Assembly (NCBI RefSeq): GCF_001577835.2 | Contig: NC_029518.1 | Coordinates: forward strand, 73,071,499-73,135,498 | Length of the DNA stretch: 64,000 nt | Direction of reading: 5' to 3' | DNA from: Coturnix japonica | Lineage: Eukaryota; Chordata; Aves; Galliformes; Phasianidae | In this document: positions 24,371 through 36,790 of the stretch, piece by piece | How the letters are laid out: every line of letters begins with the position of its first letter | Position numbering within the stretch: the first letter of the stretch is position 1 | The notes under the pieces: generated by a model | The model's database searches: none | Seen by the model: only the letters and a program-made list of their open reading frames with translations | What the model was told of the DNA's origin: nothing | Program-made: the position numbers and the translations under genes

Positions 24371-24414
24371 TGCTTTTTCTCAGATCGTGATTGCCTCTTA
24401 AGTAAAGAGACACA

Positions 24415-26040
24415 CACACTTCTTTCTTATTGAATTACATCCTACTTTTTCTCAGATCATTTCTCTTGATTACCAAGAATATTTTCAGTTTGAAATGTCT
24501 ATGTGCATTTCCTTCTAGCCAGGCATCATTTGCAAATATGAGCTCCTCTCTTTTTTGTCAGACAAGCCATTGAAGAAAATATCAACTAATTCTAAAATAT
24601 GAACAGATTATTGAGAAAACCCACTCAACGTATTGCTGTACCTTGATTTCTTTCCTTTACAACATTTTCATATGGACCATATGTTCCTATCTTTCCTATG
24701 AGAGTGTTCTAGGAGATGTCAGAGGACTCACTGAAATCATAATGTTGCATTAACTGCTTTTCTACAGCTATGTTATCCCATAACAGAATGGAATTACTTT
24801 GGTTTTGTGTGATTTTTATTGAAAACTTCTTCTTCATATACTATTTTCTAAATGCTTACAACAAAAATGCTAACTATTTTTTTTTCCCACAATGTTGGCA
24901 GGAGTTGAAATTAACTGCTTGGTTTATAATTTCAAACTTTAAACTATCTTTTTAAAGATAGAATCTCTTTCTAGCCTTTTTTGAGACTTTGAGAATGTCA
25001 TATTGCTCTAGATGATATTACATATCATATTTTGTTTATCTACACAAATCAAACAAACCAAACATATCAAACATATTTTGTTTATCTATACAAATCAAAA
25101 TATCTCTTTTCCCTCTCAAAGTAGTTCTTCCCTATATTTATTTATTTGTTTGTTTGTTATGGGTGCTAAGTTTTTTATGTTGTCTGCTCACAATTGACCT
25201 TCAGAGTAAAGCAAAATAGTATTAGGCTTTCAGACCTTGTTTGCCAGCGCCTTCACTCTTCAGAGAAGTGGACCTAGTCTTTCCTTAGCTTCCTGTACTT
25301 GTTAGTGCACCAAAATGCTGTGAAGAAAATGTCTTATCCTTGGTAAGAGACCTAAATCTCCTGTCCTTCCTCCATACCGTCATAATTTGCCATTTCACAT
25401 AGTTTATTTTGCATAGTTCTGTGTGAACTTGCATTTAACATAGTTTCTTTAAAGAACCATTTTCTATTTTTAACTCTCTCTCAGAACTGTCTCCCACAGT
25501 TTCTCTCTGGTTCTCTGAATGCCTATGATCTGTTCTGCTGAAGCATGTTTCCTGCTCCCGAATTCTGCTGTTTCATGATAACTCACCAAGTTCCCAAGTT
25601 ATTTTTAATGGTTGCTTTTTCCTTAATGCATTCACCTGATTATGAGAATCAAATCTGAAAGGTATCTGTAAAGATAAAAATCTGATAATACTCATCGCAT
25701 CAAAGGCATCTCCTTGATAGGTGTCCCATTACTGACTGCCATCAAAACATTAGCACATTTTCCTCTTTAAATGTCATTCGGGAACAATGAAGCGTTCCAT
25801 GCCCTTTTTTATTCTTAATCTCCGAGGAAGTATATCTTCATGTAGAGTAGCACATAAGGTAACACCTGTATCTTTTTCTGTTATCTGTCTGTCCTGAATA
25901 AGATATACTGTTCATATTAATGTTTCTGTTACATGAATCATCCCATCAGACAGCTATTACTTTTATTAAATAACAACTTTGAAATACTGCCACTTCTTCT
26001 TGCTGATTCCCAGTGCACTTGGAGTTCATATATCCCAGGA
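24415..26040 (-). mobile_element. Ancient CR1/L3-like LINE relic
   Basis: An unusually long (about 1.6 kb) but very decayed CR1-group relic on the - strand, recognised from its order of landmarks compared with amniote CR1/L3 consensus as I remember it. From right (5' side of the element) to left: an endonuclease-region stretch with ATGAATCATCCCATCA at about 25934-25949 and TTATTAAATAACAACTTTG at 25963-25981; CAGAACTGTCTCCCACAGTT at 25483-25502; CAGGAGTTGAAATTAACTG at 24899-24917; GACTCACTGAAATCATAATG near 24724; the catalytic-box region CATCATTTGCAAAT at 24523-24536; and TTGAATTACATCC at 24430-24442. No usable frame remains. Its left end overlaps the same consensus position as the neighbouring CR1 at 24020-24370, so they are two different insertions. 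A 46-bp partial duplication (25026-25099) lies inside. Confidence 0.55.
25026..25099. repeat. 46-bp period partial tandem duplication
   Basis: A 28-bp segment beginning CATATTTTGTTTATCTA occurs at 25026-25053 and again at 25072-25099 with one C/T difference. The unit is 46 bp, repeated about 1.6 times. It is a local duplication inside the old CR1 relic. Confidence 0.85.
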
Positions 26041-26045
26041 ATAGG

Positions 26046-26074
26046 AAAAAAAAATAAAAATAAAAAAAAAATAG
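26046..26074. repeat. A-rich (A)nT low-complexity tract
   Basis: A runs interrupted by single T. Compositional only. Confidence 0.85.
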
Positions 26075-27633
26075 AAAAGAGACACTCCTATAGAACAGCA
26101 GCTCTTAGGGGCTCACAGAAGAGAAAGAACATCTGGTAGGATTCCCTTGTACTCACTGTCTTTGGAAGAAACCATCATTCAGCCTCCAGGACAGCCTCTA
26201 CCCATTCAATTCTAACCAGAACACAGAACCTGGATGCAACCAAAATGCAGCAGCCTGTTACAACCATCTCTACACACTGATTTAAGCCTTCTGTCCGGTA
26301 CTGATGCCTTTAGATTAGATTATTACTTGTGACCCAGATTAAATTCTGTTGGACCACCGTTGGACCAACCAGCGCTATGGAATGGTCTCTGGTGGTAATT
26401 TGTAATATAAACACTAAATCACAAAGTAAATTATAAATTAAAAAATATATATCTAGAAGATTCAAAGTACTAGTATTGCACAAAAAATGAGGTGACTGAT
26501 ACAGATTAGCAGTCTACATCTATTACAGACATAATTATGGAAAAGAAGCAGGATTAAAAGTGTACAGAAAATTTACTGTCAACAGTGTTACAACACTGAC
26601 TGTTAGATAGCTCTCATAGGTATATGTATGAAAAAGAAACATTAATGACTAGAATATCTTGTAAACAATGAAGGTATTCTGGATTAGTCCTAGACTGACA
26701 ACGTGACCACTATAAGCTGAAGCTGACCAGCCATTTGATTTCACTTTCTGGGTTATTCTGGTGTAATCTGAGAGTATTTCTAATGACATTAAGAAAGTGA
26801 AGAGATCCAACAGCACAAAATCACAGCGAGGCTGAAATCAGATCTAGACTGTGCAAATCAGACTTGCAGATCCATATCACTGTTAGAGTATTTAATGTCA
26901 TATGATGAGCCTTAGCATCCAGGCAAAGGAAGATTTAACAAACAGCCACAGTGCCTCAGGGAGACTGACAAAATTCTTTTTCAGAGGTTTTTGGTGAGGA
27001 AATCCTCTGTACAGGATAGATACTGACAACAGAGTGGGGAGTCATCTTCTGTACTTGCATACCAGAATGCCATCATTTCATGAACAGAAAGAAATACATG
27101 CTATGTCTGTTTCCAGATATTAAGTTTTCCTTGAACAGTTGCCACATTTTATAAACTTTCTCAGAAAGAATCATTCTGAATAATGTGCAAAAGAAACTGA
27201 TCCTCCTGATCTCTTTCATGCTGAGGTGAAACTGAGAATTTTTAAATTATGTCTAACAAAATAAAGATGTGTACACAGAACACTTGATCACTTCCAGCAG
27301 CAGTTTTTTTCAAATTCTTCAGTACTTTGGAAAACAGATAAGTGCTCTGTATTATTTGACAATATTGACTTTAAAATAAATAGTATACATACTATTTATA
27401 TATATATATATATATATATAGATTTTAAATATAAAATTGAAAAAAAAAATATTTCTAAAGTAGCCTCAAAAGACTCAGGACACATGCTGTTCACTTGACT
27501 GAATGTCTCAAAAGGAAGATGTATCTTTCCACTTTTAAAATGGTTGGTGCATTTGATCAGTTATGAAATGGTTATGAAATGCTTCCCATGAGGTAAAGTT
27601 TCAGCATGTGCTGTAACAGCTTAGTGTTGTACC
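26075..27633. other. Unassigned AT-rich non-coding sequence
   Basis: No gene or transposon recognised. It contains the (TA)n repeat at 27396-27421. It ends where a CR1 tail begins. Confidence 0.55.
27396..27421. repeat. (TA)n dinucleotide repeat
   Basis: About 12 TA units. Simple sequence. Confidence 0.93.
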
Positions 27634-27887
27634 CGAGGAAGTGGCCTTAAGTTGTACCAGAAAAGGTTTAGACTAGATATAAGAAAGAACTTTTTCTCTC
27701 AGAGTGGTCAGGCACTGGAACGGCTGCCGAAGGAGGTGGTGGAGTTGCCATCCCTGGCAGTGTTCAAGAGGCATCTGGATGAGGAGCTATGAGATATGGT
27801 TTAGTGGTTTCCTGTAGGTATGGTAAAGGGAGGACAGTTGGACTAGATGATCTTGTAGGTCCTTTCCAACCTCGTGATTCTATGATT
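27634..27887 (+). mobile_element. CR1 LINE 3' end, about 250 bp
   Basis: A typical 5'-truncated CR1 of the same subfamily as the copies at 16727 and 40498. It shares AAGAACTTTTTCTCTCAG, GGTCAGGCACTGGAACGG, GTGGAGTTGCCATCCCTGGC and GTTGGACTAGATGATCTTGT, and ends at GATTCTATGATTCC. It carries only the end of ORF2 and the 3' untranslated region, with no coding capacity. Low divergence from its two sister copies suggests a relatively recent CR1 wave. Confidence 0.95.
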
Positions 27888-28637
27888 CCTTGTGCTTTTT
27901 CACCTGTACTGGACAGTCAGTGAGCAGAGAAAATCTACCATCCACAAACAAATGAATGCTGCTGGCTTGGCACTTGCCTGGAGGCTGCTCTCAGCTGGTG
28001 GAGTTGGCCTGGCTCCTCAGATGGCTCTAAATGCAATGTGCCTGAGAGGTTCTGTAACAAAGGGAACAAAAACATGCCAGCTTCTTTCTCAGACAAAATA
28101 GAAACAAAATAGAAACCAGTGTTTTGTGCCAGCAGAGCTGGCCACATGTTTTGTTGTTGCTTCTTGTTGTTGTTGGTTTTGGTGTAGTTTTTTGCAATTT
28201 CTTTCTCTAAATATTTTGCATATACACTTTTAACACAGTGTGAATTCACTAACCTCTTTACATACACAGAATCCATACAGACATAGGGGTACTAGTCAGC
28301 AATAAAAATATCACCACTTCATGAAACAATGTTTGTCATCGTTTCATATGCAAACAGTTAAGACTTTGCAGGCAGCTCTATAATAAAACTATGTAGGGTT
28401 TTGTGCAATCCAGCAGATGCTGTGCCATTTTGGGCTGTGTTATCTTTCTCAGAAGCTGAAGTAGAATGATACAAAGAGCTTTGATAAACAGCTCAGGAGG
28501 AGGTGAATGTACTGGAAGATTTATTTCTGTTTATTACAGCAGAATTGATGTAGGCAACAGAACAGAATCTTTTGAAAAGCTATGTGAAATTTATTGGTGA
28601 TCTCCATTCATAGTAGATACAAATTAAGATACCTGAG
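27888..28637. other. Unassigned non-coding sequence
   Basis: No gene or element recognised. The - strand frame 27935-28276 (113 codons) is rich in Asn/Lys/Gln over a TTG-rich stretch near 28150-28180 and has no domain. The + strand frame 27892-28101 has no recognisable features. Confidence 0.5.
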
Positions 28638-28732
28638 ATCATAGAATCAAAGAATGGCCTAGTTTGAAGGGAACTTGAAAGATCATCTAGTTTCAACCCC
28701 TTGCTGTGGGCAAGGTTGCTAACAGCCAGATC
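28638..28732 (-). mobile_element. CR1 LINE 3'-terminal fragment, about 95 bp
   Basis: On the + strand it reads ATCATAGAATCAAAGAATGG, then AAAGATCATCTAGTTTCAAC and GGGCAAGGTTGCTAACAGCC. This is the complement of the last 95 bp of an avian CR1. Severely 5'-truncated, with no coding content. Confidence 0.92.
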
Positions 28733-31145
28733 AAATCTAAGAAGCATTAACATAGACAGCAACAGAAGACTTCTAAACTTGACTAATAAAAAAATAATTC
28801 ACTAAAAGTAATAGAAAGAGAAGTTAGAATACTTTAAGTTTTTGCTTACCTTTAAGCATATGGTTTTTATTTTAATAGAAGCTAGACTTCAGCATGTTCC
28901 TCACATATTATGAATCTGGTCCACATGGAATTTCTATTTTTCTGGTCAACAACTCATTCCTCTGGAGCACCACAGAAAAGTCTGGATGACTACTGTCTAG
29001 ATATAATTTTTCTTTACAAAGTCAGACACATCAGTCCAGATTTTATTCTGACATAATGCACAAGCACCATGACAATTTAGTTCAAGGTTTGATCTGTTGC
29101 AAAATCTCTCAACTCTCTAATTTTTAATTAAGCCCTTCATAAACATTTAAAAATATAAACCTTTAGAGAAACATATGAACTCTTCAAATGATCTGATTTC
29201 ATTGTGGTTTTTTTTTTTTTTTTTTTTTTTTTGCTTGTTTTAATAAAAGAAACAGTAATTTCTTTTAAAGTATTATGACAACAGAGGACTTGTAGCTTTC
29301 ACAAAATTTGTATTTTTAAACTCTGTCTTTGTAACAGTGTAATGAACATAATGAACTGTAGGATCCTTGGGACTTCATATATACCTTGGCATTAACTCCT
29401 ATAAAAACAGTTCACTGTTTCCTAATTTTTCTGTCATTTTTTTTTTCCCACGTGAAATATCTATAATTTATTACAAAGCTATAATTCTTGAATAACATCA
29501 TAAGAGTTGATCACGCTTCATGACTAACTCCCACTAAACAGCATAGCTATTTGCTAGGGGGAAGAGTTTAGTAATCCATTTACAGAGTGGTATTTCTACA
29601 GACCTCTACAGCTACGTGCAGTAACAAATAGTAAAATTATAGAAATTATCTAAACTTAAACTTGAAAGAATGACATCTGTAGTAAAGGCCACATTTGAAA
29701 CCGGCCACAATCTTGCCCAAAACTTTTTCTTATCTTAAGGATACGGTGATCATTTAATATCTGTGAAGCACAGCAATTTTTAAACAGCAATCTTACACAA
29801 CACTGCCCTGCTGATAGCTTTATGTGGGTTGGTGATTCACATATATTTGTAAATTACCTTGCTTTTAGAAGGTATTTGCCAATTATCCTCATATATCCCT
29901 TTAGATACACAGCAGAAGCTGTGAAAGAAAATGCAGAAACCATCTGACACTTTAAATGTCATTAACATTATACTAAATCCTTCATTGCCACTAAAAGGGA
30001 GAATATGCCTAAACATAAGGAGTTTAGTGTCTTGAACAGCCATCTATGGTTTGAACTCTATTTTTTAAATTCTAAATCTGCACCTTATCTATTGAACCTC
30101 AGCCCAGACCTGAATACATCCACTGCCTTTGCTGCCTTCCTTGCTGCCTGTAATTCTTCATCTGCTCCACTGTAGTCTTTGGCTAAGTCTGTACCAATAC
30201 ACAGACAGTACTAGTGGACCTGATAGGGCTTTGGAACGAAACTGTTCACAGTGTACATTAGTAAATTTTGTCCCAAGCACACTATCTTTCCTCCCAGGCA
30301 TGATACTAGGCTTCACGTGGTCAGTGACCACATCCTATGGGTGTGTGTATGCTGCTGTTTTGTTTTGGGATGAAGAAAAATCTGTCCTGTGGATAAATTG
30401 TGCCAGATGGCCTCAGGAGCCAGTCCTTGGCCTGTTCTATTTACTACATGAGTTGCCACCACATTTTCAGACAGTTCTTAGCCTTCCCTGCATCTATTGA
30501 AATTTACTGTTTGCAGAAGTGTGGAAGGATATATAAATCATCTTCCATAGTACGTACAGTATATTCGTTACCATAATAAATCTTTAATAAGCATTTTGAT
30601 CTTTGCAATTTCACCTGCCTAAAACCAGCCTCTCCCTGGAAAGGATGGGTAAAAAGGCCTTGAAAATTAATGACACAATGCTTATATAGGGTTAACTCTT
30701 TGATGTTAACATCTAACTTCTGCTTTTGAAGGTTTCCTTGTTATCTTGTTATCAGTGGAAGACAAATGGCTTCCAAAAAGAATGCATCCTATGGGCCTAA
30801 CACTGTTTTTAATGGGATTACCCTTTGGGACATGATTAACCAGTTTCAGGTTTCCACAGTTTGAAGCACTGTCTGTCTTATGATGAATATGGTATTCTTC
30901 ACTGCTTATAGACAAAACTGGTGGTAAGAATTGAATCTAAGTACACCAAAGTGGCTCATGTCCCCAAATATTTAAGTCTTAATGCCCATAGATAGGGAAC
31001 TGCTGGCTTCTGCTACTTTATTATTGAAAAAGTGCCAGGTTGTAAGAAGCTATTTCACATTTATAAGTTCTGAAGAGTCCATGAATAGTTAGAGTAGATC
31101 TACCTCACAGTTCAGTGTTCATCACATAAAGTCATTTTAAAATTC
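28733..31145. other. Unassigned AT-rich sequence
   Basis: No recognisable gene or transposon. The open frame 30129-30500 (123 codons, Leu-, Ser- and Cys-rich) has no domain, signal or splice context I can support. A 25-bp poly-T run lies at 29208-29232. Confidence 0.5.
29208..29232. repeat. Poly-T run, 25 bp
   Basis: An uninterrupted T run. The complement strand shows no AATAAA-type signal properly placed for a retroposed mRNA. Confidence 0.95.
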
Positions 31146-31148
31146 AAA

Positions 31149-31228
<80 letters not shown>

Positions 31229-31231
31229 AAA
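31146..31231. repeat. (GAAA)n tetranucleotide microsatellite, about 21 units
   Basis: A pure tandem GAAA array of about 86 bp, all purine on the + strand. Long mirror-symmetric purine tracts of this type can form triplex DNA and mutate readily in length. A second, longer GAAA array closes the window. Confidence 0.97.
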
Positions 31232-33206
31232 AGCCTAATATACTATTCCACTACTCAGTTCAAGCAAAGAAAGCTAACAAATAGCAACCAGCTTGAGGTG
31301 ATAAAATGGGACAAAGCTACTGAGCCTGAAAGATGACAAAATTTACTTTAAAAAGAGACTTAGAAATCATTTTTCAAAAACTTATAGATCAGAGTATCAA
31401 ACTCATGTAATGTACAGATCAGGGAGTCAAAATGTTATAGAGTGATTACAGAGTGCTGTTTTAACACTTCATTTCTGATAATTCAATTTCTTTGTCCTGT
31501 GCCTGTACGATATCTATCTACAGGAAGTCTTAGTGGAACATACTGTTATATATCTACTCATAAACTGCATACAGTTAGACTCACAGAACTATTTACCCAG
31601 AAGTGATTATTTTATGAAGGATGATTTTAAGTATTATTCATCCATTTTCTCTTTTTAAAGGACAATGAATCTATTAACTACTGGCTTCTTGAATAAGCTT
31701 TTTAAGGAGGTCTTATATCTTGAACCAAACCCAGCCTTGAAATTCCTGTCATCTTCAGACTCTGTATGAAACACCAGCTTGTACTTCAGAAACAAATCTA
31801 AGTTAGGCAAGGAAATAGCTAAAATCAATAGCTAAAGGAAACAGCTAATATCAAAAGTATTCATTAAATGATTAGAAGGACTGATGCTGTTTACCCACTC
31901 ACTAGGTATTCTCCAATTTAATGATCTCTATCTGGAATCTTCCAAGCATCTTTTAGAACTGCTACTCTTAAATTCTATTTTCTAGGAGGATATATAATTT
32001 ATCTGTCATAAATATTGTGTAAACTCATGTATTCTATTTTCTGGCAATGATTTAATATTTCAATAGCATCTCATTTACTTGCTCTTCAGAGAACCATTTT
32101 GCTTGATTTGCTCCCAAAGTAGGTCTTCACTGTCCTCTATCACACACTTTTCCCCGTAAGTTAATATTTTTCTTCAGATTGTCCTCATCCATTGCTCCTT
32201 CAGCTGCCAGATTCTTTTTTTTTTTTTCCAAATAAAGTCCAGTTATAACCCAACCTGTGACTTAGAAAGTATTTGATTTAATATGATTAAGCAGATACTA
32301 TTCCACCTCCTTCCTTTACTTCATGCTGCCCCCACCTCACCCTCCCCCCCTCCCATTTTTTTTAAAAAATAATTTATTTTTCTATTTTTTCCCCCTGCAA
32401 TCATACAGCAAAATGCTTCAGAAAATGCATACACATTCTTCTGTATTCTTTCTAACCTTGCTGACTCCCCTGACTTGTCTCACTATGCCAGACTCCCAGT
32501 AGCTGGGTTAACATAAATCTAGGTAGCATTTGAACAAGAGCTAGCAACCAAGGTTTTCAGAAAGCTGACTCTCTTACCAAATATTATGCTCACCAAAGTG
32601 CACCCTCTATCTTCTCCACTCACGTTTCGAATACTATCACACTGAAATACACTGTGGAATTTTCCTTCACAAAAGTCATGTGTGATAGGTCTCTATATCA
32701 CACACTGTGCTTCATAGAAGAAGAGAAACTCAAGGTAATATTTTTTTCCTAAGTGTTTAGCAATCAAAGGCTGGAAATATGTCTTCTGTCATAAGTCACA
32801 ATCATGACAAATTCCTTGTGATGACACCTGAGTTCTTACACAGCAAGAGATTGGTTTGGAGCAGTGGAAGATACGCAAGCTGTGGGATTAGGTCAGGGAT
32901 ATCTTCAGTCATTTTCAGAAGTCTTCTAATGTACCACATTAATGTGCTCTGTGTGGGCTTCCACACTCTCAACTGCAGCTCAAGCTGGCCTTCATTGGAT
33001 CTCTGATTGTGGCACTTGAGCATTATTTTGCTGGGGGAACCAGTTGTCACTTCTCAAGAGCAATGTAACTTGGGACCAAGTAAAAGACTCACAGGGAGAT
33101 ACACACCGAGTTTTTTAAGTAGATTCAAATAGTGATTTCTCTAGGTAGTCCTCTCTGAAACATGCAGAGGAAAGAGCACTTTCAAGGGGCACTCTTGCAG
33201 GGGAAC
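31232..33206. other. Unassigned non-coding sequence
   Basis: No gene or clear element. Low-complexity patches include a T run near 32214-32228 and a C-rich then T/A-rich patch at about 32340-32392. The overlapping frames at 32779-33050 on both strands have no recognisable product. Confidence 0.5.
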
Positions 33207-33560
33207 TGTAATCTCAGGTCTTGAACTGGTGATTAAGCACCTGGGGAAGGTGTGTGGCTGGCCCAGGGAGCACAGGCACATTGTTTGCACCTGTGCTGCC
33301 AACCAGAAGTACTGGAACCAGGGTGAGCCACCCTGGACTCATAAGGGCAGTCACTAAAGGAAGATTCCCTCTTGGACTTAAACTGCTTTGTGGGGAAGGA
33401 ATGCTGCATGGCTACAGAACTCCATAAGCTTGGTGAGTTCTTCTTTCTGTGTATGACTATTGGACTGCTTGCAGATACTTACCTGGTATTGCCAAGAACC
33501 TGTCAAAAGCAGTTATTTTGGAAGCAGAACAATGCTGAAATCATACCAATGAAGAAAGAT
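33207..33560 (+). mobile_element. Possible LTR-like repeat fragment (unassigned)
   Basis: A GC-richer patch in AT-rich surroundings, starting TGTAATCTCAGG. It has a CTCATAAGGGCAG stretch near 33338 that could be a weak TATA-type promoter element, then TTGGTGAGTTCTTC at 33430-33443 and a later GGTATTGCCAAGAACC, an arrangement reminiscent of avian ERV LTRs. I see no matching right terminus or target duplication and cannot name a family. If real, it is a fossil LTR fragment. The open frame 33372-33578 inside it has no gene features. Confidence 0.25.
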
Positions 33561-35141
33561 GAGGCTGGGTGGGTGTGAGAGAAGCTGTGATATGATACCA
33601 CTCCTCCCTGGAGATTTTGTCAGAGTCCACTGAGAACAAAATTAGTGATAGGTATTTAAGCTGTTTTGTTTGCTACGTCTCCTGGTAGTCAGGAGCTTTT
33701 AATATTTAAGACTGTAAAAAGTCTAAAGAAATGACAGGAAACTGTAGCACTTTAGTACACCTAAAGATCTGGAGCCAAGTTTTCCACGTCCCTGTCAGAA
33801 ATTCTGCTAAACTAAGTAACTACCCACTGTTGCCTGGCCTAGAGCCAGCTCTGCAACCATGTTGCACAATTCCCTAAATACACTGATCAAATCCTCCCTA
33901 AAGATGGCTAGGATTTTTGCCCAGCTTCTCCAATTAAAAGATCATTCTCTTCTGTGAAGAGTTAGACTCTTCAGTACAGCTACTTCTGGTCATCTCCCGC
34001 AACAATGTAAATTACACTTCTCTACTAGAGTGATTGGGTCAGATCAGCTTTAAAAATCAAAGCAATGCCCTGTGGTAAAATCTACCAGCTGAGAAAAACA
34101 GCTCAAGGTTGGGTTTTAATGAATATTAAATTTAGCAACTGTTTGGAAAAGAAGAAAAAACTTGAAAGGAAATTAAAACCTGTAGAGGTCTTATCCTTCC
34201 TTCTTATCTGTTATTCCCTTACTCTTATCTGAACTTACCCTTCGTGCAACAACAGGAGTCTGGGATATGATTTTACTGTAGGTGCTTTTACTGCTTGCCA
34301 AAGCTATAAGCAGCTGAGAAACATCTTCCAATTTCAGCATTTGGGCTGCACTGCTGAGGTTCAGCAGTTCAAGCTTTCCACTCCAGCCATACTGAAACCA
34401 TAGTGTGCAGATACATCTGTTTGCACAGACCAAAGGTAACATTTATGTATAGGTACAGTAGTGAGGCAATTACATTTAGCTTCCCAATTTCCAGTGCAGC
34501 TATCAGTTTATTGGTAGGAAGGTGCAATCTGACATAAGAGCAGAGCTTCATGCCTAGGAATGTCAAAATATAACCAAATCCAATTCAGGAAAAATAGTGG
34601 TCTGCTAACTTTGAAGGGGCAAGTAAAAGGCACTTCACTTTGTGCTTCAAAGTGAAGCTGTCACTGCAAATATAACCCATGAAATCCCTTGATTACCTTC
34701 CATTGTGAATTCTGAAGATGTTAATCAATATGGTAAAGCAATTTAGTTTAGCTAGGTGTACTAGTTAAACTCCTATTTTCCATTCTCTTTTCATTTAAAT
34801 CAGTCTTGGTTGACAACTCGTTTCTCTTTCCTTTATCAGAGTAAATACATCAGATGACATCTCAAGATGTTGTAAGGAAAATGAAAATTACTTTAAAGAC
34901 TCAAAAGCAGAGCTTGTCCGTCAAACACTCAACAACTAAATGTGTCTAGAGACAACAATTTGAAAGGAAAATCTATAAAAAGGTGTTTTTTAGGTTTCAG
35001 GTTTGGTTGAAAGTCAATCTATAAACTCAGTGGAGAAATGTAAAGAGGAAAATCAATTTCAGTTGAAATAAATATTGTACTGTCAATACCCTTGATATTA
35101 GAAATAGGTTGACTCACTAATTTCAGGTATCTAGGTTTTCC

Positions 35142-35144
<3 letters not shown>

Positions 35145-35173
<29 letters not shown>

Positions 35174-35174
35174 T
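35145..35174. repeat. (TA)n dinucleotide repeat
   Basis: About 15 units of TA preceded by GTG. Simple sequence. Confidence 0.93.
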
Positions 35175-35482
35175 TGATGCTCTGAGTCAGGTCTTAACTA
35201 CTTTTCCATGAATGACCTCTCTGTATTTGTATTCATGATCTATTATAATATCAGTATTGATAAACTATGAGGAAAAATAATTTTAATGGTTGATATCTGT
35301 GCTCTACTTGGGCCACTGGACTACAGCTAGAAGTCAGTGTGGGAGTGTTTCTATTTCCAAATTAAATAACAATAAATGAAACTAATAAGAGTGATAAATT
35401 ACTGCCAAATATGAGGGTGTTTCATGAGGTAGCAGGAGAATTCTGTAGTTTCTTTTAGGATACAGGGCCACTGACAGAACTA

Positions 35483-35487
<5 letters not shown>

Positions 35488-35513
<26 letters not shown>
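35488..35513. repeat. Poly-A run, 26 bp
   Basis: An uninterrupted A run with no upstream polyadenylation signal and no recognisable transcript before it. Confidence 0.95.
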
Positions 35514-35515
<2 letters not shown>

Positions 35516-36479
35516 CTTTTTCCTGATACTGCGATGAGCTTCATATGTTGGAGTCATTTTTATATGCTTCCAATTAAAACAACGGCAAATCAACTCATTC
35601 CTTGTCTTATGTACTACATTACTGACTGTCTGCAAGATTTATGCAGGACTTCCATGTTCTGCACTGACACCTATCAGGTAGAGATCTCTGGGTGACACTG
35701 GGTATCATTTGGGGGATGCAAACTATCAAGGATTCTAGTATGCACCAGAAGCTGATGTAGCTTCCTTCACATTACACAGTCCTTCAAGCTGTTCTGTCAG
35801 GTTTAGTACCAGCAAAAATCCATGCACACCTCAGCCAGGACATGTTCCCAACTTCATTCCAGAGGACTGCAACAGAATCCGAACATCAATTCATTGACTG
35901 TGGAATTAAATGAAAGTGAAGAGATTTATTTGAGAAGTCAGAATTATATCTTGGAAGGGCCCAAGAAGAGACCTGGAGACAAGTGGGACATATCTAGTAT
36001 ATATAATCTGGCATTAGGGCTGATGGACGCTGATATGGTTTTTAAGCAGAAGCCAAAAGTTTTATGTGATGAAGTATAAGAATAAATCTCTAGAAACTAG
36101 GAAGAACACTGGGGAATTCCTGAAGGTGCAGACACAATGTAGATGATGCTCTGTATAAACAAATAATTTCATGCTGGAAGAAGGCAACTTTAAAACCCAT
36201 AGAAGCGAATAAGGCATTATCTGGTCTTTAGTTTCTTTACTCAAGAAAGGTTATGGAATACTCCTTGTATTATATCAAATAATATGATGTCCTCCCCTCC
36301 CCCCCAACTCTTGTGAAGGGTTCAAAAGAGTGAAAAGAAAAAAGGAAGAGGTATAGAAAGAAGCAGTGTAAGGGCATGTTTCTGTATCCATGCCCTGACA
36401 GATATCCTCTCTTTTAATTGGTAACTGCACGATCTCAAATTGAATAGTTTCAGAGGTTTTGTACTTCTGCTCCTGATTC

Positions 36480-36716
36480 TTCTTCCTTTTAGTGACTCTT
36501 TGTTGGGTTCTCTCCAGTATATCTGTGTCTCTCATATTCTGGGAAGCCTAGAACTGGACCCAGTATGCTAGATGCCTCAGTGCTGAGTAGAGAGTATTTG
36601 TTGCCTTTTCCCACCTGCTGGAATCATTTTCTCTTATGCATCCAGGAGGATGTTTGCCCTCTTCGCTGCAAGGGTATATTGCTGACTTACAGTCAGCTCC
36701 TTACTAAGAAGGATGC
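36480..36716 (-). mobile_element. CR1 LINE internal fragment (old)
   Basis: The + strand shows the complement of the CR1 ORF2 C-terminal region in order: GTTCTCTCCAGTATATCTGT (36504-36523), GGGAAGCCTAGAACTGGACC (36541-36560), GTGCTGAGTAGAGAGTATTT (36580-36599), CTGCAAGGGTATATTGCTGA (36667-36686). Neither CR1 end is present. Divergence is high and no frame is open across it. Confidence 0.83.
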
Positions 36717-36759
36717 TGTTTATTTTTTCTCTCTGCACAGCTCAACCAGAATTAAAGCT

Positions 36760-36790
36760 GGATGGATGGATGGATGGGGGGAGGAGGGAG
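36760..36790. repeat. (GGAT)n and G-rich short repeat
   Basis: Four GGAT units followed by a GGGGGGAGGAGGGAGG stretch. Short simple sequence just after the CR1 fragment. Confidence 0.85.

Larger units (their letters stand above)
33561..36479. other. Unassigned AT-rich sequence with simple repeats
   Basis: No genes or elements recognised apart from the (TA)n at 35145-35174 and poly-A at 35488-35513 listed separately. The frames at 34191-34566 (-) and 35822-36079 (+) have no domains I recognise. Confidence 0.5.

Noticed and set aside
30129-30500. 123-codon frame as a small secreted or membrane protein
   Set aside because: Hydrophobic N-terminal residues alone are not convincing; no motif, promoter or splice evidence.
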